Assembly (NCBI GenBank): GCA_030374735.1
Contig: JASCIV010000161.1
Coordinates: 1-36,696, forward strand
Length of the DNA: 36,696 nt
Origin: Gracilaria caudata
Taxonomy: Eukaryota > Rhodophyta > Florideophyceae > Gracilariales > Gracilariaceae
Reading direction: 5' to 3'
The notes under the pieces are model-generated. The model worked only from the letters and a program-made list of their open reading frames with translations. It searched no databases and was not told where the DNA came from. The translations under genes and the position numbers were made by a program. Numbering within the stretch: the stretch's first letter is position 1; the number at the start of each line of letters is the position of its first letter. Below, one piece after another: positions 27,708 to 36,696 of the stretch.

Positions 27708-28545
27708 ACACTACAGTTTTGCTTCGAGAAACACATGTTTTGTGAGCTCCCAGTCCTGTCTCGCTTTTCGTTTGATCATGAGGAGGTGTCCAAGCGCGGC
27801 AGCACATTTATACACCCCTCCTCCTGCAGTTGGGGAATGCCGCTCGGGCAGAAACGATGTTGCTTGACCATCAGTGACCAGTGGTGAAGAAACTTACGAC
27901 TCGTTGAGTGGTGTTGAGCTTCTACTCTCGTTTTCCACCGCCTAGTGCTTCATGGCTGGATTTGGTGTATGATGCTCGCCTCGTAAGGATTATACCGTTC
28001 CCTTCGAGCCACAAATCAACTTTTGATGGTGAACTATGTCTTTGAATCTGACGCGCGCAGCTATTATCACTATCGTCGTCTAGTCAAGCATCATGTACCA
28101 GTAAGCATATTTCTATTGACGGCACTGCCCCTCCTCCACGTCCTTTTCTCAACCCTCAGGCGTAGTATCATACGTAGTAGTTTTGCTTCAGTCAATACCT
28201 TATTGTGTCGGGGGGGATATGGTCTAGTGCTGCAATTGCATTACATCTGAGGGCTTTCCGAAATCAGTGCACGCGCTTCACCAACGCCTAATCTTGTCGT
28301 TGACGACTAATTTTCTTTGGCGAGATATCGACAAATGCAGCACAAGTGCACTCTCCTGTTTAGAGAAACCACGTGGAACGAGGCGTGGATGAATGTGCGA
28401 CTTAAGAACAGTGAAATGTTTCGAGGTCTTGATCCTTATGATTACCTAGCGCGCCAGAGGCCAGATGCCGTCATGATCCAACGACGCCAAGTCGCCAGCA
28501 TCTCGATTGAACACTCTCTATTTCTATTATTGTTTACCATGCTTC

Positions 28546-29919
28546 CTACTCCTCGCGTTCTGCATCCACTGGCGTAACACGCAACACAAGCTCATTTTTT
28601 CTCCGTCTCAACCTCCCCTTCACTTCCTGCTCTTCGAACTCGGTGCCGCCAATATTGGTTTCTGACATTGGTCCAACTCGCGGCTCACCTCCACTAACTC
28701 CCACAACCACATCATCATTTGATGCAACCGCTTCCTCATCCACAACCATTTTTGCGGCCAGCATTATAACATCCATTGCGCTGTTGTAGCCATTTTTTCC
28801 TCTCAGACCGTTCTTCAGAACATTTTGCCTCCATTTGAATAGCGCTACCAGGCACACCATAATGGTGCTCACGGTCACCACTCCAGCCGTGCACAAAAAT
28901 AGAGGCACCGACACCTCCGTTTCAAACACTTCCTCATCATCTATTTCCACGGGAACGTTTCGCTTTAAACTCATTTTCGATACTTGTAGCATTTCAAACC
29001 TACCCGCTCCCGTCGCCAACAAATATGCTGCTGATTTCACCGTTTGACTATAAATAGCACGAGAACTCGACACTGCCAAAAAAGTCCATTCTAGTTCCGT
29101 ATCTGAGCCAGCAGCTCTTGGTATAATGTACATGAAGGAGTGTCCCACATCTGTTCGAAAGTGCGCAACACACGTGAAAAACAGATAGCTAGCACACCAA
29201 GTTTCAATGACTTCAATGCCACTGCAGCGAAACGCAGACCTGTCTTGCCAAAGGGAAGAGTTTCCCACATTCAACGAGTTGTTTATGCTGCACTGCGTTT
29301 CATTCCTGTCGAGATCGATCGTCCTTTGACTGTAGTGTTGAACGTGCACAAACTTCTGGTCATCAAGAGTGCATGAAAGGTTAAACCTTCGGAAACGGTT
29401 CGTGTATATGACTCTGTCGATACCGTCAATGTCTTCTAAGTCACCAACTGAGGGATACAACAACCCGTGTGTCTCATTCCGACGAAAGCATCCCGTGGCC
29501 ATGCTCGCTAATAGAAAAGTTGCAGACACTCTTGAGCCATCGGCGGAGACATGTCTAGTGAAGTCGATTACGTCGCTGGACCTGTTGGCCACTGAAAGGA
29601 ACAGCGGCATGGTGACCTCCTTTGTAGCCATTCGTGATACCCCATCTATAGAAAAACTGCCCAGGATGGTGAGAATCAATGAAGCACATCCCAGTAACGA
29701 TGTGAGGCGTGCATTTCTCTTTGACGTGATACCAAAGCCGGTTACAGCTGAAAGTCGGGTTGTCGTGAGGCGTAAAGAATTCTTGCTGTTGTGAATGACG
29801 TGTAGGTTATATGCATATATGTACGTTTGGAGAGCGGAGCAAAGAATGAGAGGAATAACGGTTTCGAAGATGACAACGTACAATCCGCTTGCGACGTTTG
29901 AGTGAACAGGAATGATCAT
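28546..29919 (-). CDS. Multi-pass membrane glycoprotein, paralogue 1
   Basis: The frame begins at GTG 29970. Alignment with the neighbour (MIIPVHSNVASGLY versus MVQININSNIVNGIY) places the start at ATG 29919, giving 457 residues. Membrane helices lie at about 10-35 and 72-92. A roughly 240-residue Cys-containing region follows with sequons (NRS, NET, NLS, NNS, NSS), then a third helix at about 335-362 and a charged tail of about 95 residues. Shared with the neighbour: LRLTTTRLS between helices 1 and 2, a DF..H.S.DG...SA.FLL motif at the start of the ectodomain, and GYNS after helix 3. The family is unknown to me; a receptor-like or surface protein is plausible. A TATA box lies 64 bp upstream. 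Confidence 0.75.
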   Translation of the reverse strand: MIIPVHSNVASGLYVVIFETVIPLILCSALQTYIYAYNLHVIHNSKNSLRLTTTRLSAVTGFGITSKRNARLTSLLGCASLILTILGSFSIDGVSRMATKEVTMPLFLSVANRSSDVIDFTRHVSADGSRVSATFLLASMATGCFRRNETHGLLYPSVGDLEDIDGIDRVIYTNRFRRFNLSCTLDDQKFVHVQHYSQRTIDLDRNETQCSINNSLNVGNSSLWQDRSAFRCSGIEVIETWCASYLFFTCVAHFRTDVGHSFMYIIPRAAGSDTELEWTFLAVSSSRAIYSQTVKSAAYLLATGAGRFEMLQVSKMSLKRNVPVEIDDEEVFETEVSVPLFLCTAGVVTVSTIMVCLVALFKWRQNVLKNGLRGKNGYNSAMDVIMLAAKMVVDEEAVASNDDVVVGVSGGEPRVGPMSETNIGGTEFEEQEVKGRLRRRKNELVLRVTPVDAEREE

Positions 29920-29982
29920 TGTATCTCTCAACAGAATGAAGCTGATGAAGGGTCTGTGTCGTTGCTGCACTGCTTCGGCTTG

Positions 29983-29990
29983 TATTTATA
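29983..29990 (-). promoter_or_regulatory. TATA box of membrane glycoprotein 1
   Basis: On the minus strand TATAAATA, 64 bp upstream of ATG 29919, supporting that start. Confidence 0.55.
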
Positions 29991-30456
29991 GGAAGTGCAA
30001 CCAAACGACCAAAGCGCGCAGCGCGCGTGCGCGGGTTTCACTTTCTCCCCACGTGATGTGGCCCACAGTGTTAGCCACATCACGCTCTTCCAACACTAAT
30101 AAGGTGATTGTAAATAATAAGCTTTGCTGGTATTCATCCATGTGGCTCGCTCCCCCACATGCATGTCATGTGGTGGAGGGTGGAGAGGGAGACGAAGTGA
30201 GCTTCAACCGGATGCCTGCCGGTCTTCTAATTGTTTCTGGGCCATCATCGCTAATATAAGTATATTATACACTCTGAGGTTGCACAGAAATCCCTCCCGG
30301 ATGACCGGGTTAGCTAACGCTGCTGTAGTAGCGTGATAGTCCTAGTGGAATTATCCGGTACTGCTGGCAGCGTACAATATACCCAAATGAAGCTACCAAG
30401 TTCGGAGAGAATTGTGTCTAACACGACATGCCATATGGTCCACGAGGGTTTAACTA
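29991..30456. other. Spacer between the paired membrane-protein genes
   Basis: Promoter of the downstream gene and 3' end of the upstream gene. Includes an alternating run GCGCGCAGCGCGCGTGCGCG near 30015-30034. No gene seen. Confidence 0.45.
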
Positions 30457-31701
30457 TCAAAACCCATCCAGGCCCCTCAGCATCACACCCTTCTCCTCAC
30501 TCCCAGCTCCACTGTCACTACCCCATCGAAGCGCTTGCGCTGCGCATGCCAACGCATCTTCATTCACACTGAAACTATTGTACCCGCGTCGCCCCTTCAG
30601 CCACACCACGCGAACCCACATCACTAGTGCTACGGTGGCCACCCCCCCCAACAGTGCCGCGGCTAACCCGAACGTACCCATGATCAATCCAATCTTCACT
30701 CTCGTAACATTTCGTTCCCCTACATGCTTTTGCACACTTGCATTCTCTTCTATCCTAGATGCAGCACAATTCCTGATATGAGACAAGGAAGGTTCTGAGA
30801 AAAAAGATGCTATGAATGCCGTGGACTCAAGTACTTCTGCATCCTCCCTCTTATTCGTGCGCATGTCAGAGATTGAGGCGAATATGTATCCTTCTTTACT
30901 GAACAAGTGGAACAGTGAAAACCCGCCAAAGTCATCTCGCACTCTCATAGATCCCACACAATGCACATTCGAGTGGTTTGAGCAACGCACCTCCACGTCA
31001 TGGTACGGACAGCTCTCATTTTGTGCTGAGAGGACATTCTGCAACGGTTGTTCCTGCCTAACAATCTCCGATTGTAGAAAAGAAACGCAATCGAGAGTCC
31101 GGTAAGCTGGTGGACCACGTTGAATTCTGTGCAAGATCTCTTTCTTGAACCCATTTGCCTTATATACGCATGTAGAGTTGGAGATGACTTTACGCAGGGG
31201 CCATTTGATATCTCTCAGATTATCCAGATTGTTAGTTCGAACATACGAAGTAGCAGTTCCGAATCCCCCATCTCTGCAGGACCCCGAATACAGTAACAGA
31301 AACATAGCCGAAGCCAAGCGACCATCTGGCGATATATGCTTTCGAAAATCGACATAGTTTCCACGAGTAGCAGGCACCACTTTGTTCCGAACACGTAGAG
31401 TTTGAAAAACGGGCTCAGTGGCACCGACGAAAGCAAAGCCTCCAGCCGTGATGAGAGCGGCCAGAAGTATGGCGAGCAGGGCCAAAACGCAAGAAAGTCC
31501 GCGAGGGGCTAATCCGGGATCCATGAACAGAGAGAGACGCGTTGTTCTGAGACGCAATGGCTTGCGGACATCATAGACTGTATGCAGGTTGTGGCAGGAA
31601 ACTATGACCTGGATGAAACGAGTTAGCATTATGACCATGAACACTCCGACGGCGCTGTAGATGCCATTCACAATGTTGGAATTGATATTGATTTGAACCA
31701 T
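30457..31701 (-). CDS. Multi-pass membrane glycoprotein, paralogue 2
   Basis: 414 residues from ATG 31701. It has the same plan as the neighbour at 28546-29919: helices at about 12-35 and 68-95, a Cys-rich ectodomain with sequons (NST, NES, NHS, NAS, NVT), and a third helix at about 334-367 followed by GRRGYNS and a short tail of about 45 residues. LRLRTTRLS (50-58) and DFRKHISPDGR match the neighbour. Shared order, strand and motifs show tandem duplication, with considerable divergence in the ectodomain. The domain layout suggests a plasma- or endomembrane protein with a large lumenal or extracellular loop. Function unknown. Confidence 0.75.
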   Translation of the reverse strand: MVQININSNIVNGIYSAVGVFMVIMLTRFIQVIVSCHNLHTVYDVRKPLRLRTTRLSLFMDPGLAPRGLSCVLALLAILLAALITAGGFAFVGATEPVFQTLRVRNKVVPATRGNYVDFRKHISPDGRLASAMFLLLYSGSCRDGGFGTATSYVRTNNLDNLRDIKWPLRKVISNSTCVYKANGFKKEILHRIQRGPPAYRTLDCVSFLQSEIVRQEQPLQNVLSAQNESCPYHDVEVRCSNHSNVHCVGSMRVRDDFGGFSLFHLFSKEGYIFASISDMRTNKREDAEVLESTAFIASFFSEPSLSHIRNCAASRIEENASVQKHVGERNVTRVKIGLIMGTFGLAAALLGGVATVALVMWVRVVWLKGRRGYNSFSVNEDALACAAQALRWGSDSGAGSEEKGVMLRGLDGF

Positions 31702-32169
31702 TGCTCATTTGGTGCTATAGCAGTTGTTTGCTATGAATCGGGGAGGTGATCAACTAACTACAGCACCAGGACCACTAAAATACTACACAAAAGCGAAGTG
31801 GGCGTTAATGTATTATTCGTCACCACTTGGATGGTAGTACGATTGAGAATACAGCCATTGGCCATGCGTTACGGGGTGAAAAGCAATGTCACGCTGTATC
31901 CGAACCTTCTAGGTGAGGACCAGTCCTCCTCATAATAACACAAGAACAAACATTGACATGTTCGATAAAAGGGTTGGAATCCCATAAGAATACAACTCAA
32001 AAGTGTTTGCTGTGCTTTGAAATAAGGCAATACTCCGAAGGACGGCTTACACAACAGTCGAACGACCGCTCTTGAGAAAAGGAGGACTTTCGCGACCTGG
32101 ATACTCCAGAAAACGAAAGAAAGATCTTCTGAAGTCGAATCTATTTGAAGTATTTGTGGTAGATACGGA
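31702..32169. other. Intergenic
   Basis: Upstream region of membrane glycoprotein 2. No clear TATA box and no gene seen. Confidence 0.4.
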
Positions 32170-32422
32170 ATGAATGGCGCAAAGAAATAAAACTACATGA
32201 TGAGTCAGAGAAGATGCGGAGGAGGGAGAGCGATGCCGCACTGTGAGTTATTTGTAGAAGCTTACTGGTAAGTGGTGTTAACTACGAAGGTAGAACAACA
32301 ACGGTAGAGGTACGAGCTGCACTCGTCAGAACTACAAGGCAGAGTTCTCAGTCAAAAATTTATTTGAGGCTCAGAGTATTCGGTATAATCCTTACGAGCC
32401 ATATCGTACACCAAATCCAGCC

Positions 32423-32956
32423 ATGAAGTTAACACTGACTAAGCGGTATGAAAAACGAAAGAAGGTTGACAGCATGCAACGAATCACTAGTTTCTTCGTG
32501 ACTGATCAGCGGTTGTCAAGCAAAATCATTTCGGCCATTGGCACTACCCACTGCAGGAGGAGCGGTGGCTGTGTGTGGGGCCGCGCTTGGACCCAAAAAC
32601 CGAGGCAAGACGAGCAGCATACAAGGCATGTATTTCTCGAAGCAAAGCGAGTAAAGCCAGCATCATCGTGTGCGAAAAGCGTCTTTGATGAAGAAGGCCC
32701 CCTTACTCGTATACCCTCTTATCCTTACGAAAAAGTGTTGTCATCTAGTGCAATGATAGCCGAAGGGGTAGACAAGTGCAAGGGCATCCGGAGTTTCCTT
32801 AGTTCCTCCGGTACTCTACCGGATCGTGTACTTCTATACAAGTCGCATTCACTACCTCGATTAAATGAGATACTCTTTGCCCGCAAAGAAATTGGGTTTC
32901 TCAATGAAAACCAGCGTTTGCCCGGATGCGGCTGGAAGAATGAGGTGTACGTGTAG
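32423..32956 (+). pseudogene. ORF of repeat copy B, C-terminus cut by insertion
   Basis: 177 residues from ATG 32423. Shared peptide traces with copy A are QR(I/V).SFF near residues 19-26, CRR.G, RAW, RLNEILFA at about 145-152 and LPGC.WK at about 165-171. Protein-level conservation between decayed copies suggests the ancestral repeat encoded a protein. In copy A the homologous frame continues as Lys-Gly-Gln-Gln-Arg-Val-Lys-Glu; here a 180-bp insertion begins right after the Trp-Lys codons and supplies the stop. No known domain is recognised. QRITSFF is reminiscent of a PCNA-binding box but is not a proper match. Confidence 0.5.
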
Positions 32957-33119
32957 ATTGGACTTTGTTGGTCTTGGGTGTCCTTAGCAAACATGCTCAG
33001 ACCTTCCCTTCTACGCTAATAGAAAAAAGTAGGAGAAATCCATCTAAGAATCAAATCGCCAATAACATCGAGCTATCCGAGCGGTGGTAAATCTCTTAGT
33101 ACTACATAATATCTCACAA
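32940..33119. mobile_element. 180-bp insertion with 5-bp target duplication
   Basis: Copy A reads GCTGGAAGACAAAAGG without a break. Copy B has GCTGGAAGA (ending 32939), then 180 bp, then GAAGACAAAAGG (from 33120). GAAGA is duplicated at 32935-32939 and 33120-33124. The ends carry only a 4-bp inverted TGAG/CTCA. Looks like a small non-autonomous element. Confidence 0.6.
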
Positions 33120-33430
33120 GAAGACAAAAGGACAGCGACACATAAAAGAAAGAAGGCGCACTGAATCTTCTCTTTTGACCCAATATACTGCCTCGAGGAA
33201 AGACATCGCCGATGAATACGAAAAAAAGATGCAGTATAAGATGAAAATAAATAACAGACACACAACCCTAGCAGAGGTGACGTTTGATCGAAAGCAATGA
33301 AACCGTAGTGCGTCAATATTAATTCTTACTGTAAAAAGCATGTTACGGTCACAGTTTTGCTGAAGAGATGGTGCTCTCAGCAGGACCATTTTGTTCAGGG
33401 ATGCTGAATAAGATGTTGCTGACGAACGTC

Positions 33431-33879
33431 GTGCCACGATCATTGGGGATGGACCGTAATTCCGGAAGTGGTCCGGTCAGTCGAGCTCGTGACTTTAACC
33501 GAAGCCTTGGAGATAGATCAGCGCTTCACACAGTCGATAGGGTGTGGGGGTGAAGATTACGATTCAGACAGAGTGATGGCAATGGTAGCGATGGCACATG
33601 TAGCGATGGCAAGGTGCTTGCCATCAGCAGAGTTACATTTAGATCACTGAGAAAATGTATGTTTGAACAACAGATCAGTTCCTTCGAAATGTCATCATTT
33701 TTTTAAAAAAAAGATGAAATGTTTCTCCAAGAAATGAAAACACTTTCAAAGTTCTTCCAATACGTGTACGCGTTGCAAACGCTGCCTCGATTTAGCTCAT
33801 CGTATCTGTGTGTGCGACTGTAGGAGTTTAGGCTGTAGGCTTCGTCGTTCGGCGGAGTCTCAGTTTCCGTTGCTTGATT
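33431..33879. other. Spacer between repeat copies B and C
   Basis: No gene seen. A short imperfect tandem of (T)AGCGATGGCA-type units lies at about 33570-33612. Confidence 0.4.
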
Positions 33880-34200
33880 TAAGCTCGCTTCTCATGGGGA
33901 GGATTTCGTCAATGCTTTCGTTAATGTTGCTGCTAGGAAAAGGAGCAGCATCGAACCTTTGCTTTTGACCCAAGCACGCACTTTGATGATGACAACGAAA
34001 AGTGATGCAGAGCAGCCCAAAGACGCAGAAAAACAGAGCCACGACCCTAGTGGAGGTGACGTATGATGGAAAGCAAGTCAAGCTGTAGTGCGCCAGTATC
34101 AATTTTTGCTGTTAACGAGTCGGTCAGGTCAACATGTTACCCGTCACAACAGGTTTTCCAAAGCAAGTTCTGCCTTTGATGAACTGCAACAAAAAACATG
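33880..34200 (+). mobile_element. Repeat family copy C (partial)
   Basis: Similar to 33140-33375 of copy B: CTTTTGACCCAA, then GAAAA..GATGCAG, ACCCTAG.(A/G)GAGGTGACGT.TGAT(C/G)GAAAGCAA, TGTAGTGCG.CA(A/G)TAT and ATGTTAC...GTCACA. Only the 3' portion of the family is present. Confidence 0.65.
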
Positions 34201-34515
34201 GTGCTGCAGAACGAACAGAGTGGAAGTATGGATGCGTGTGAGTATATTGCTGCATGCACGTGCTGCAAGTTGTTGGGAGCTGAACATTTGAATGTTTTCA
34301 ATTGCCACAAAAGAACACGAACTTGCCAAAAGTACCTTTGTATCGCATGCGTGAAAGGCAGAAGAGCTTCGCAACACTTGGTTTCAAGGAGCTTGTTTCT
34401 GTAAATCAGGGGCGTATTTGTGAGTCCAGGTCTTTCATTCGCATGTTTCCAAAACTTCAGCGCCATACTTGGCTTTCTTCTTCCCTTGGTCTGCAGGGTT
34501 GTGTACATTTCTTCA
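34201..34515. other. Intergenic
   Basis: Short overlapping frames on both strands only. Nothing supported. Confidence 0.4.
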
Positions 34516-34884
34516 TAGAAAGCTAAATACAGCCTTCAGACCTTCTCCATGGCTCGCCAAAGACTGGTCCAATTCGATTGCTTCTCGCACAACCGCCCCG
34601 CATATAATATTCTTGTACTCTTTTTTTGCGGTCTCATCGCAGTCAAGAAAATCGAGGCCGCATTCATTCACATCTAAGAGTGCAGCGATATGGAACAGTA
34701 CTACTCGACGGGATCATCGTATCGACGGAGACGGAGTGAAGTCGTACTCGCCTAGCAAATGTAAATCTTCGTCATCGTGTGAGGGAATCCAATTAGCTGC
34801 GTAGCCATCCACCCGCTCCCATATGTGTCCAAGTCTTTCTTTGATTCTATCGGCCAAGCGAAGTGCCAAATCTTTTGCATGATG
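34516..34884 (-). pseudogene. Coding remnant with one in-frame TGA
   Basis: Read on the minus strand, 56 open codons (34884-34717), a TGA at 34714-34716 and 66 more open codons stay in one frame before the next stop. Both halves have ordinary protein composition: first half Leu-Ala-Asp-Arg-Ile-Lys-Glu-Arg and Asn-Trp-Ile-Pro-Ser-His-Asp-Asp, second half Asp-Val-Asn-Glu-Cys-Gly-Leu-Asp-Phe-Leu-Asp. No ATG opens it. Trp-Ile-Pro-Ser-His is like the end of RNase H domains in retroelements, but this alone is weak. Read as a decayed gene or element fragment. Confidence 0.35.
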
Positions 34885-35115
34885 TCATAACAACTTTATT
34901 TTTTTATACCATCCCTTTTCTTGTCTGCAAGTGCAGAGCTCTGACGTACCGGCAGCGCGTTGTCAATCGATGCGTGTGGTGTCTCATAAAGGTCAGAACC
35001 AACGTGCGCATCTTCCTCATGCTGTTCGTATATTTTCATGCGTCCTGAAATGATGAAAAGTGTCTCACAAAGCTCCCGCAGTAAACGTGGTGTGCGAGAA
35101 AGAGTCACCTTCTTA
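34885..35115. other. Boundary to GC-richer DNA
   Basis: Nothing recognised. Base composition rises in GC from about 35040 onward. Confidence 0.35.
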
Positions 35116-35577
35116 TCGGCGGACGAAAGCCATGTCGGGCCTTATGTTCCCTGTGTTGAAAGTCCGAATGTCCTCAGCAGGATTCACGGACATATGACCC
35201 CAACGGGCACGCCAGTACTCCACGCGATTGCGGTGCTTCGACTGCAAGAAGCCCTAATACGGTGGGGCCATCGCAAAGCGCTTTACGTCGAAGTACATCG
35301 ACCCCATACGGATGTAGTCGCTCATCAGAAACGGAATCGGCACGGGACGAGCTCTGACGTGGACCCTCTCGGAATAGGCGGTATGGTCGTATACCTGCAT
35401 CGGATTCACCGATAGAACGGGGCCAGCAGAACTCGCGGGAGCACCAGCATCCACAGCAGGACTGGCGACGCGCGGAATCTGCCCATCGGGATCGAACCTC
35501 GTCGTGGAATACAGCGCATGGACGTCGGACGGCGACCCCACAGTCTCGCACACCCTCGCAAACTTTTGTACTACCCC
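35116..35577 (-). pseudogene. Decayed ORF in GC-rich block
   Basis: One minus-strand frame is open for 154 codons apart from a TAG at 35254-35256. The composition is protein-like (Asp-Gly-Asp-Pro-type plus-strand shadows; minus strand has Val-Pro-Ile-Pro-Phe-Leu-Met-Ser-Asp-Tyr-Ile and Trp-Gly-His-Met-Ser-Val-Asn-Pro). No ATG start near the upstream end; stops at 35599 and around 35578 precede it in the same frame. Family unknown. The opposite strand also has sizeable frames, so the strand is not certain. Confidence 0.35.
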
Positions 35578-36696
35578 CTAAATCGCACAAGATGACCCTC
35601 AGGGACGCACCGCGCTTGTTGACTCTTGGAAATACGTCGCGCTCGTCGTGACGGGCACACTATTCGGGCTTTTGCGGGTGCTGTACGCCGTAGTACGTGA
35701 CGGCGTCGTGGCCATTAGGGGGTTCAAAGATCGTAGCCGGCTTCGCAGCGACGTGTGCTTCGAGCCCGGACGCTTGCAAATGTCCATTGAGAAGGAATAC
35801 GAGTGTAACCTGAAGAGGAGACTACGGCGACCAACGTCCCTGTGTGGGGGCCCTTTATTTGAGCTGCATCGCCCGCTTACTGCCCTACGGGCTGGACTCT
35901 CAGAATACTCCGTGTCCGTCCAAGCGTCCGAAGAAATCGTAGCGCCTACGTGCCGTGCCCCTGCATACTCTTGTCGACTCTGTCATTCCTCCCAAACTGG
36001 GACTTTCGCCGGAATACTCCCACTGGGCGTGATACGAGCATCACGAGTCCTTGAGAGCGGGCGTACGCGACCTGCTCAAAACACGTACCGGCAACTCTGA
36101 ACACTTCGTGTTCGTCACGCTCGTGACGCACTCTTCTGCGAACCCATACGGGACTCTCGCGTCCTGCATCGGTGATCGCTTTCGCACATTGCTCCGTCGG
36201 GACTCGGCATCAGATTGGAGTGTGACTCGCCGTGTCGATTGCCTACTGATGGGAGTCTTCTCACAACGGGCATATCGCCCCGCTTATTCGTGTGCCGCCT
36301 CCTGCACCCGTTCATCACCCGTAGGGACTTCCGAATGGGCGTTTGTGGTACCGCGATCCACCCTCGCTATCTTCGTCGGGATATTTGGCCAACCTCGGGA
36401 CGAGGTCGGGCCCAAGAAGGGAAGTCTGTAGTGCAATGGAGGGGTCTCCCGATTGGGTCTATTGTAGGATGTGAAGTGTAGTGCAATGGGAAAAACCCAA
36501 AACACACGGAGAAGTTCGGGATCTCGTCCTCTGTTGATGTAGCTGGGTAGTAGAGCCTCTCCAGACTGACACGGCGATGCCGGGGTGTAAGTCCGGGGTC
36601 AGCCTTTGTGGTGCAAACCCCGATCGGGGAATGACCTGTACAAGGTGTTCGATACCCTGCCCTCGAGACGAGGTAGAGCAGCGACAGAGCCCTCCT
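35578..36696. other. GC-rich remnant block, no intact gene
   Basis: Several frames of 60-150 codons on both strands, none convincing. The plus-strand frame at 35648-36100 has a hydrophobic start (Val-Thr-Gly-Thr-Leu-Phe-Gly-Leu-Leu) but no recognised domain. A 13-bp direct repeat lies at 36427-36439 and 36477-36489, and a perfect 12-bp palindrome at 36618-36629. Confidence 0.4.
36427..36489. repeat. 13-bp direct repeat, 50-bp spacing
   Basis: TGTAGTGCAATGG occurs at 36427-36439 and again at 36477-36489. Confidence 0.8.

Larger units (their letters stand above)
26990..28200 (-). mobile_element. Repeat family copy A (decayed)
   Basis: Read on the minus strand it matches 32170-33430 over its length, in order: CGGTATAATCCTTACGAG, CACCAAATCCAGCCATGAAG, CTCGAAGCAAA, CGATTAAATGAGATTCTCTT, GGATGCCGCTGGAAGACAAA and CTTTTGACCCAA. 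The coding frame of copy B is broken here, for example by TAG three codons after the ATG. Conserved peptide traces remain: Arg-Leu-Asn-Glu-Ile-Leu-Phe-Ala and Leu-Pro-Gly-Cys-x-Trp-Lys. The copy lies inverted relative to copy B, and the two flank the paralogous membrane-protein genes. No transposase motif is recognised. Confidence 0.7.
32170..33430 (+). mobile_element. Repeat family copy B
   Basis: Matches copy A (26990-28200, opposite strand) along its length and copy C (33880-34200) over its last 300 bp. Contains a 177-codon ORF and is interrupted by a 180-bp insertion flanked by GAAGA repeats. Terminal inverted repeats and a transposase could not be identified, so its class is unknown. Confidence 0.7.

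Noticed and set aside
1..36696. CRISPR array, bacterial operon or plasmid origin
   Set aside because: No regularly spaced repeats, ribosome-binding sites or bacterial gene order; the gene content is eukaryotic.

Overview
The window reads as nuclear DNA of a eukaryotic microalga. The genes are mostly intronless and widely spaced, with TATA boxes 64-100 bp before several start codons. They include an A/B-type cyclin, a CK1/VRK-like kinase and a SETD6/RLSMT-type SET protein. A tRNA-Ala(AGC) carries a 15-nt insertion in its T-loop. Non-canonical ('ectopic') tRNA introns of this kind are known from red algae such as Cyanidioschyzon, so a unicellular red alga (Porphyridium-like) is my best inference. 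No database search was possible.

Layout. 0-5.4 kb: a decayed ORF, a small hypothetical gene, two paralogous secreted Cys-rich proteins and the tRNA. 5.9-9 kb: the kinase with an unusually short activation segment, and a secreted N-glycosylated protein. 10.2-12.7 kb: a large secreted protein with GKR-type dibasic repeats, an Arg-Pro-Ile repeat and 12 six-Cys modules, preceded by a dense cluster of TAATGTTA motifs. 13.5-17.5 kb: a PL7-type polysaccharide lyase, an ORF with no ATG and the SET protein. 18-24.6 kb: a tandemly duplicated block of about 3-4 kb containing two collagen-like Gly/Asp-rich secreted proteins; the second has lost the Lys-rich tail. 25-26.1 kb: the cyclin. 27-34.2 kb: two tandem paralogous membrane glycoproteins bracketed by inverted copies of a decayed repeat family, and each bracketing copy is itself interrupted by a small insertion with target-site duplications. 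34.5-36.7 kb: decayed ORFs in GC-richer DNA.

Working picture (inference): much of the window encodes secreted or cell-surface products: Cys-rich proteins, collagen-like polyampholytes, a lyase and membrane glycoproteins. These genes sit among lineage-specific repeats and expand by local duplication. The housekeeping genes (kinase, SET protein, cyclin, tRNA) are interspersed. Several open frames that seem to start earlier actually begin at TTG or GTG; I moved those starts to the first conserved ATG.
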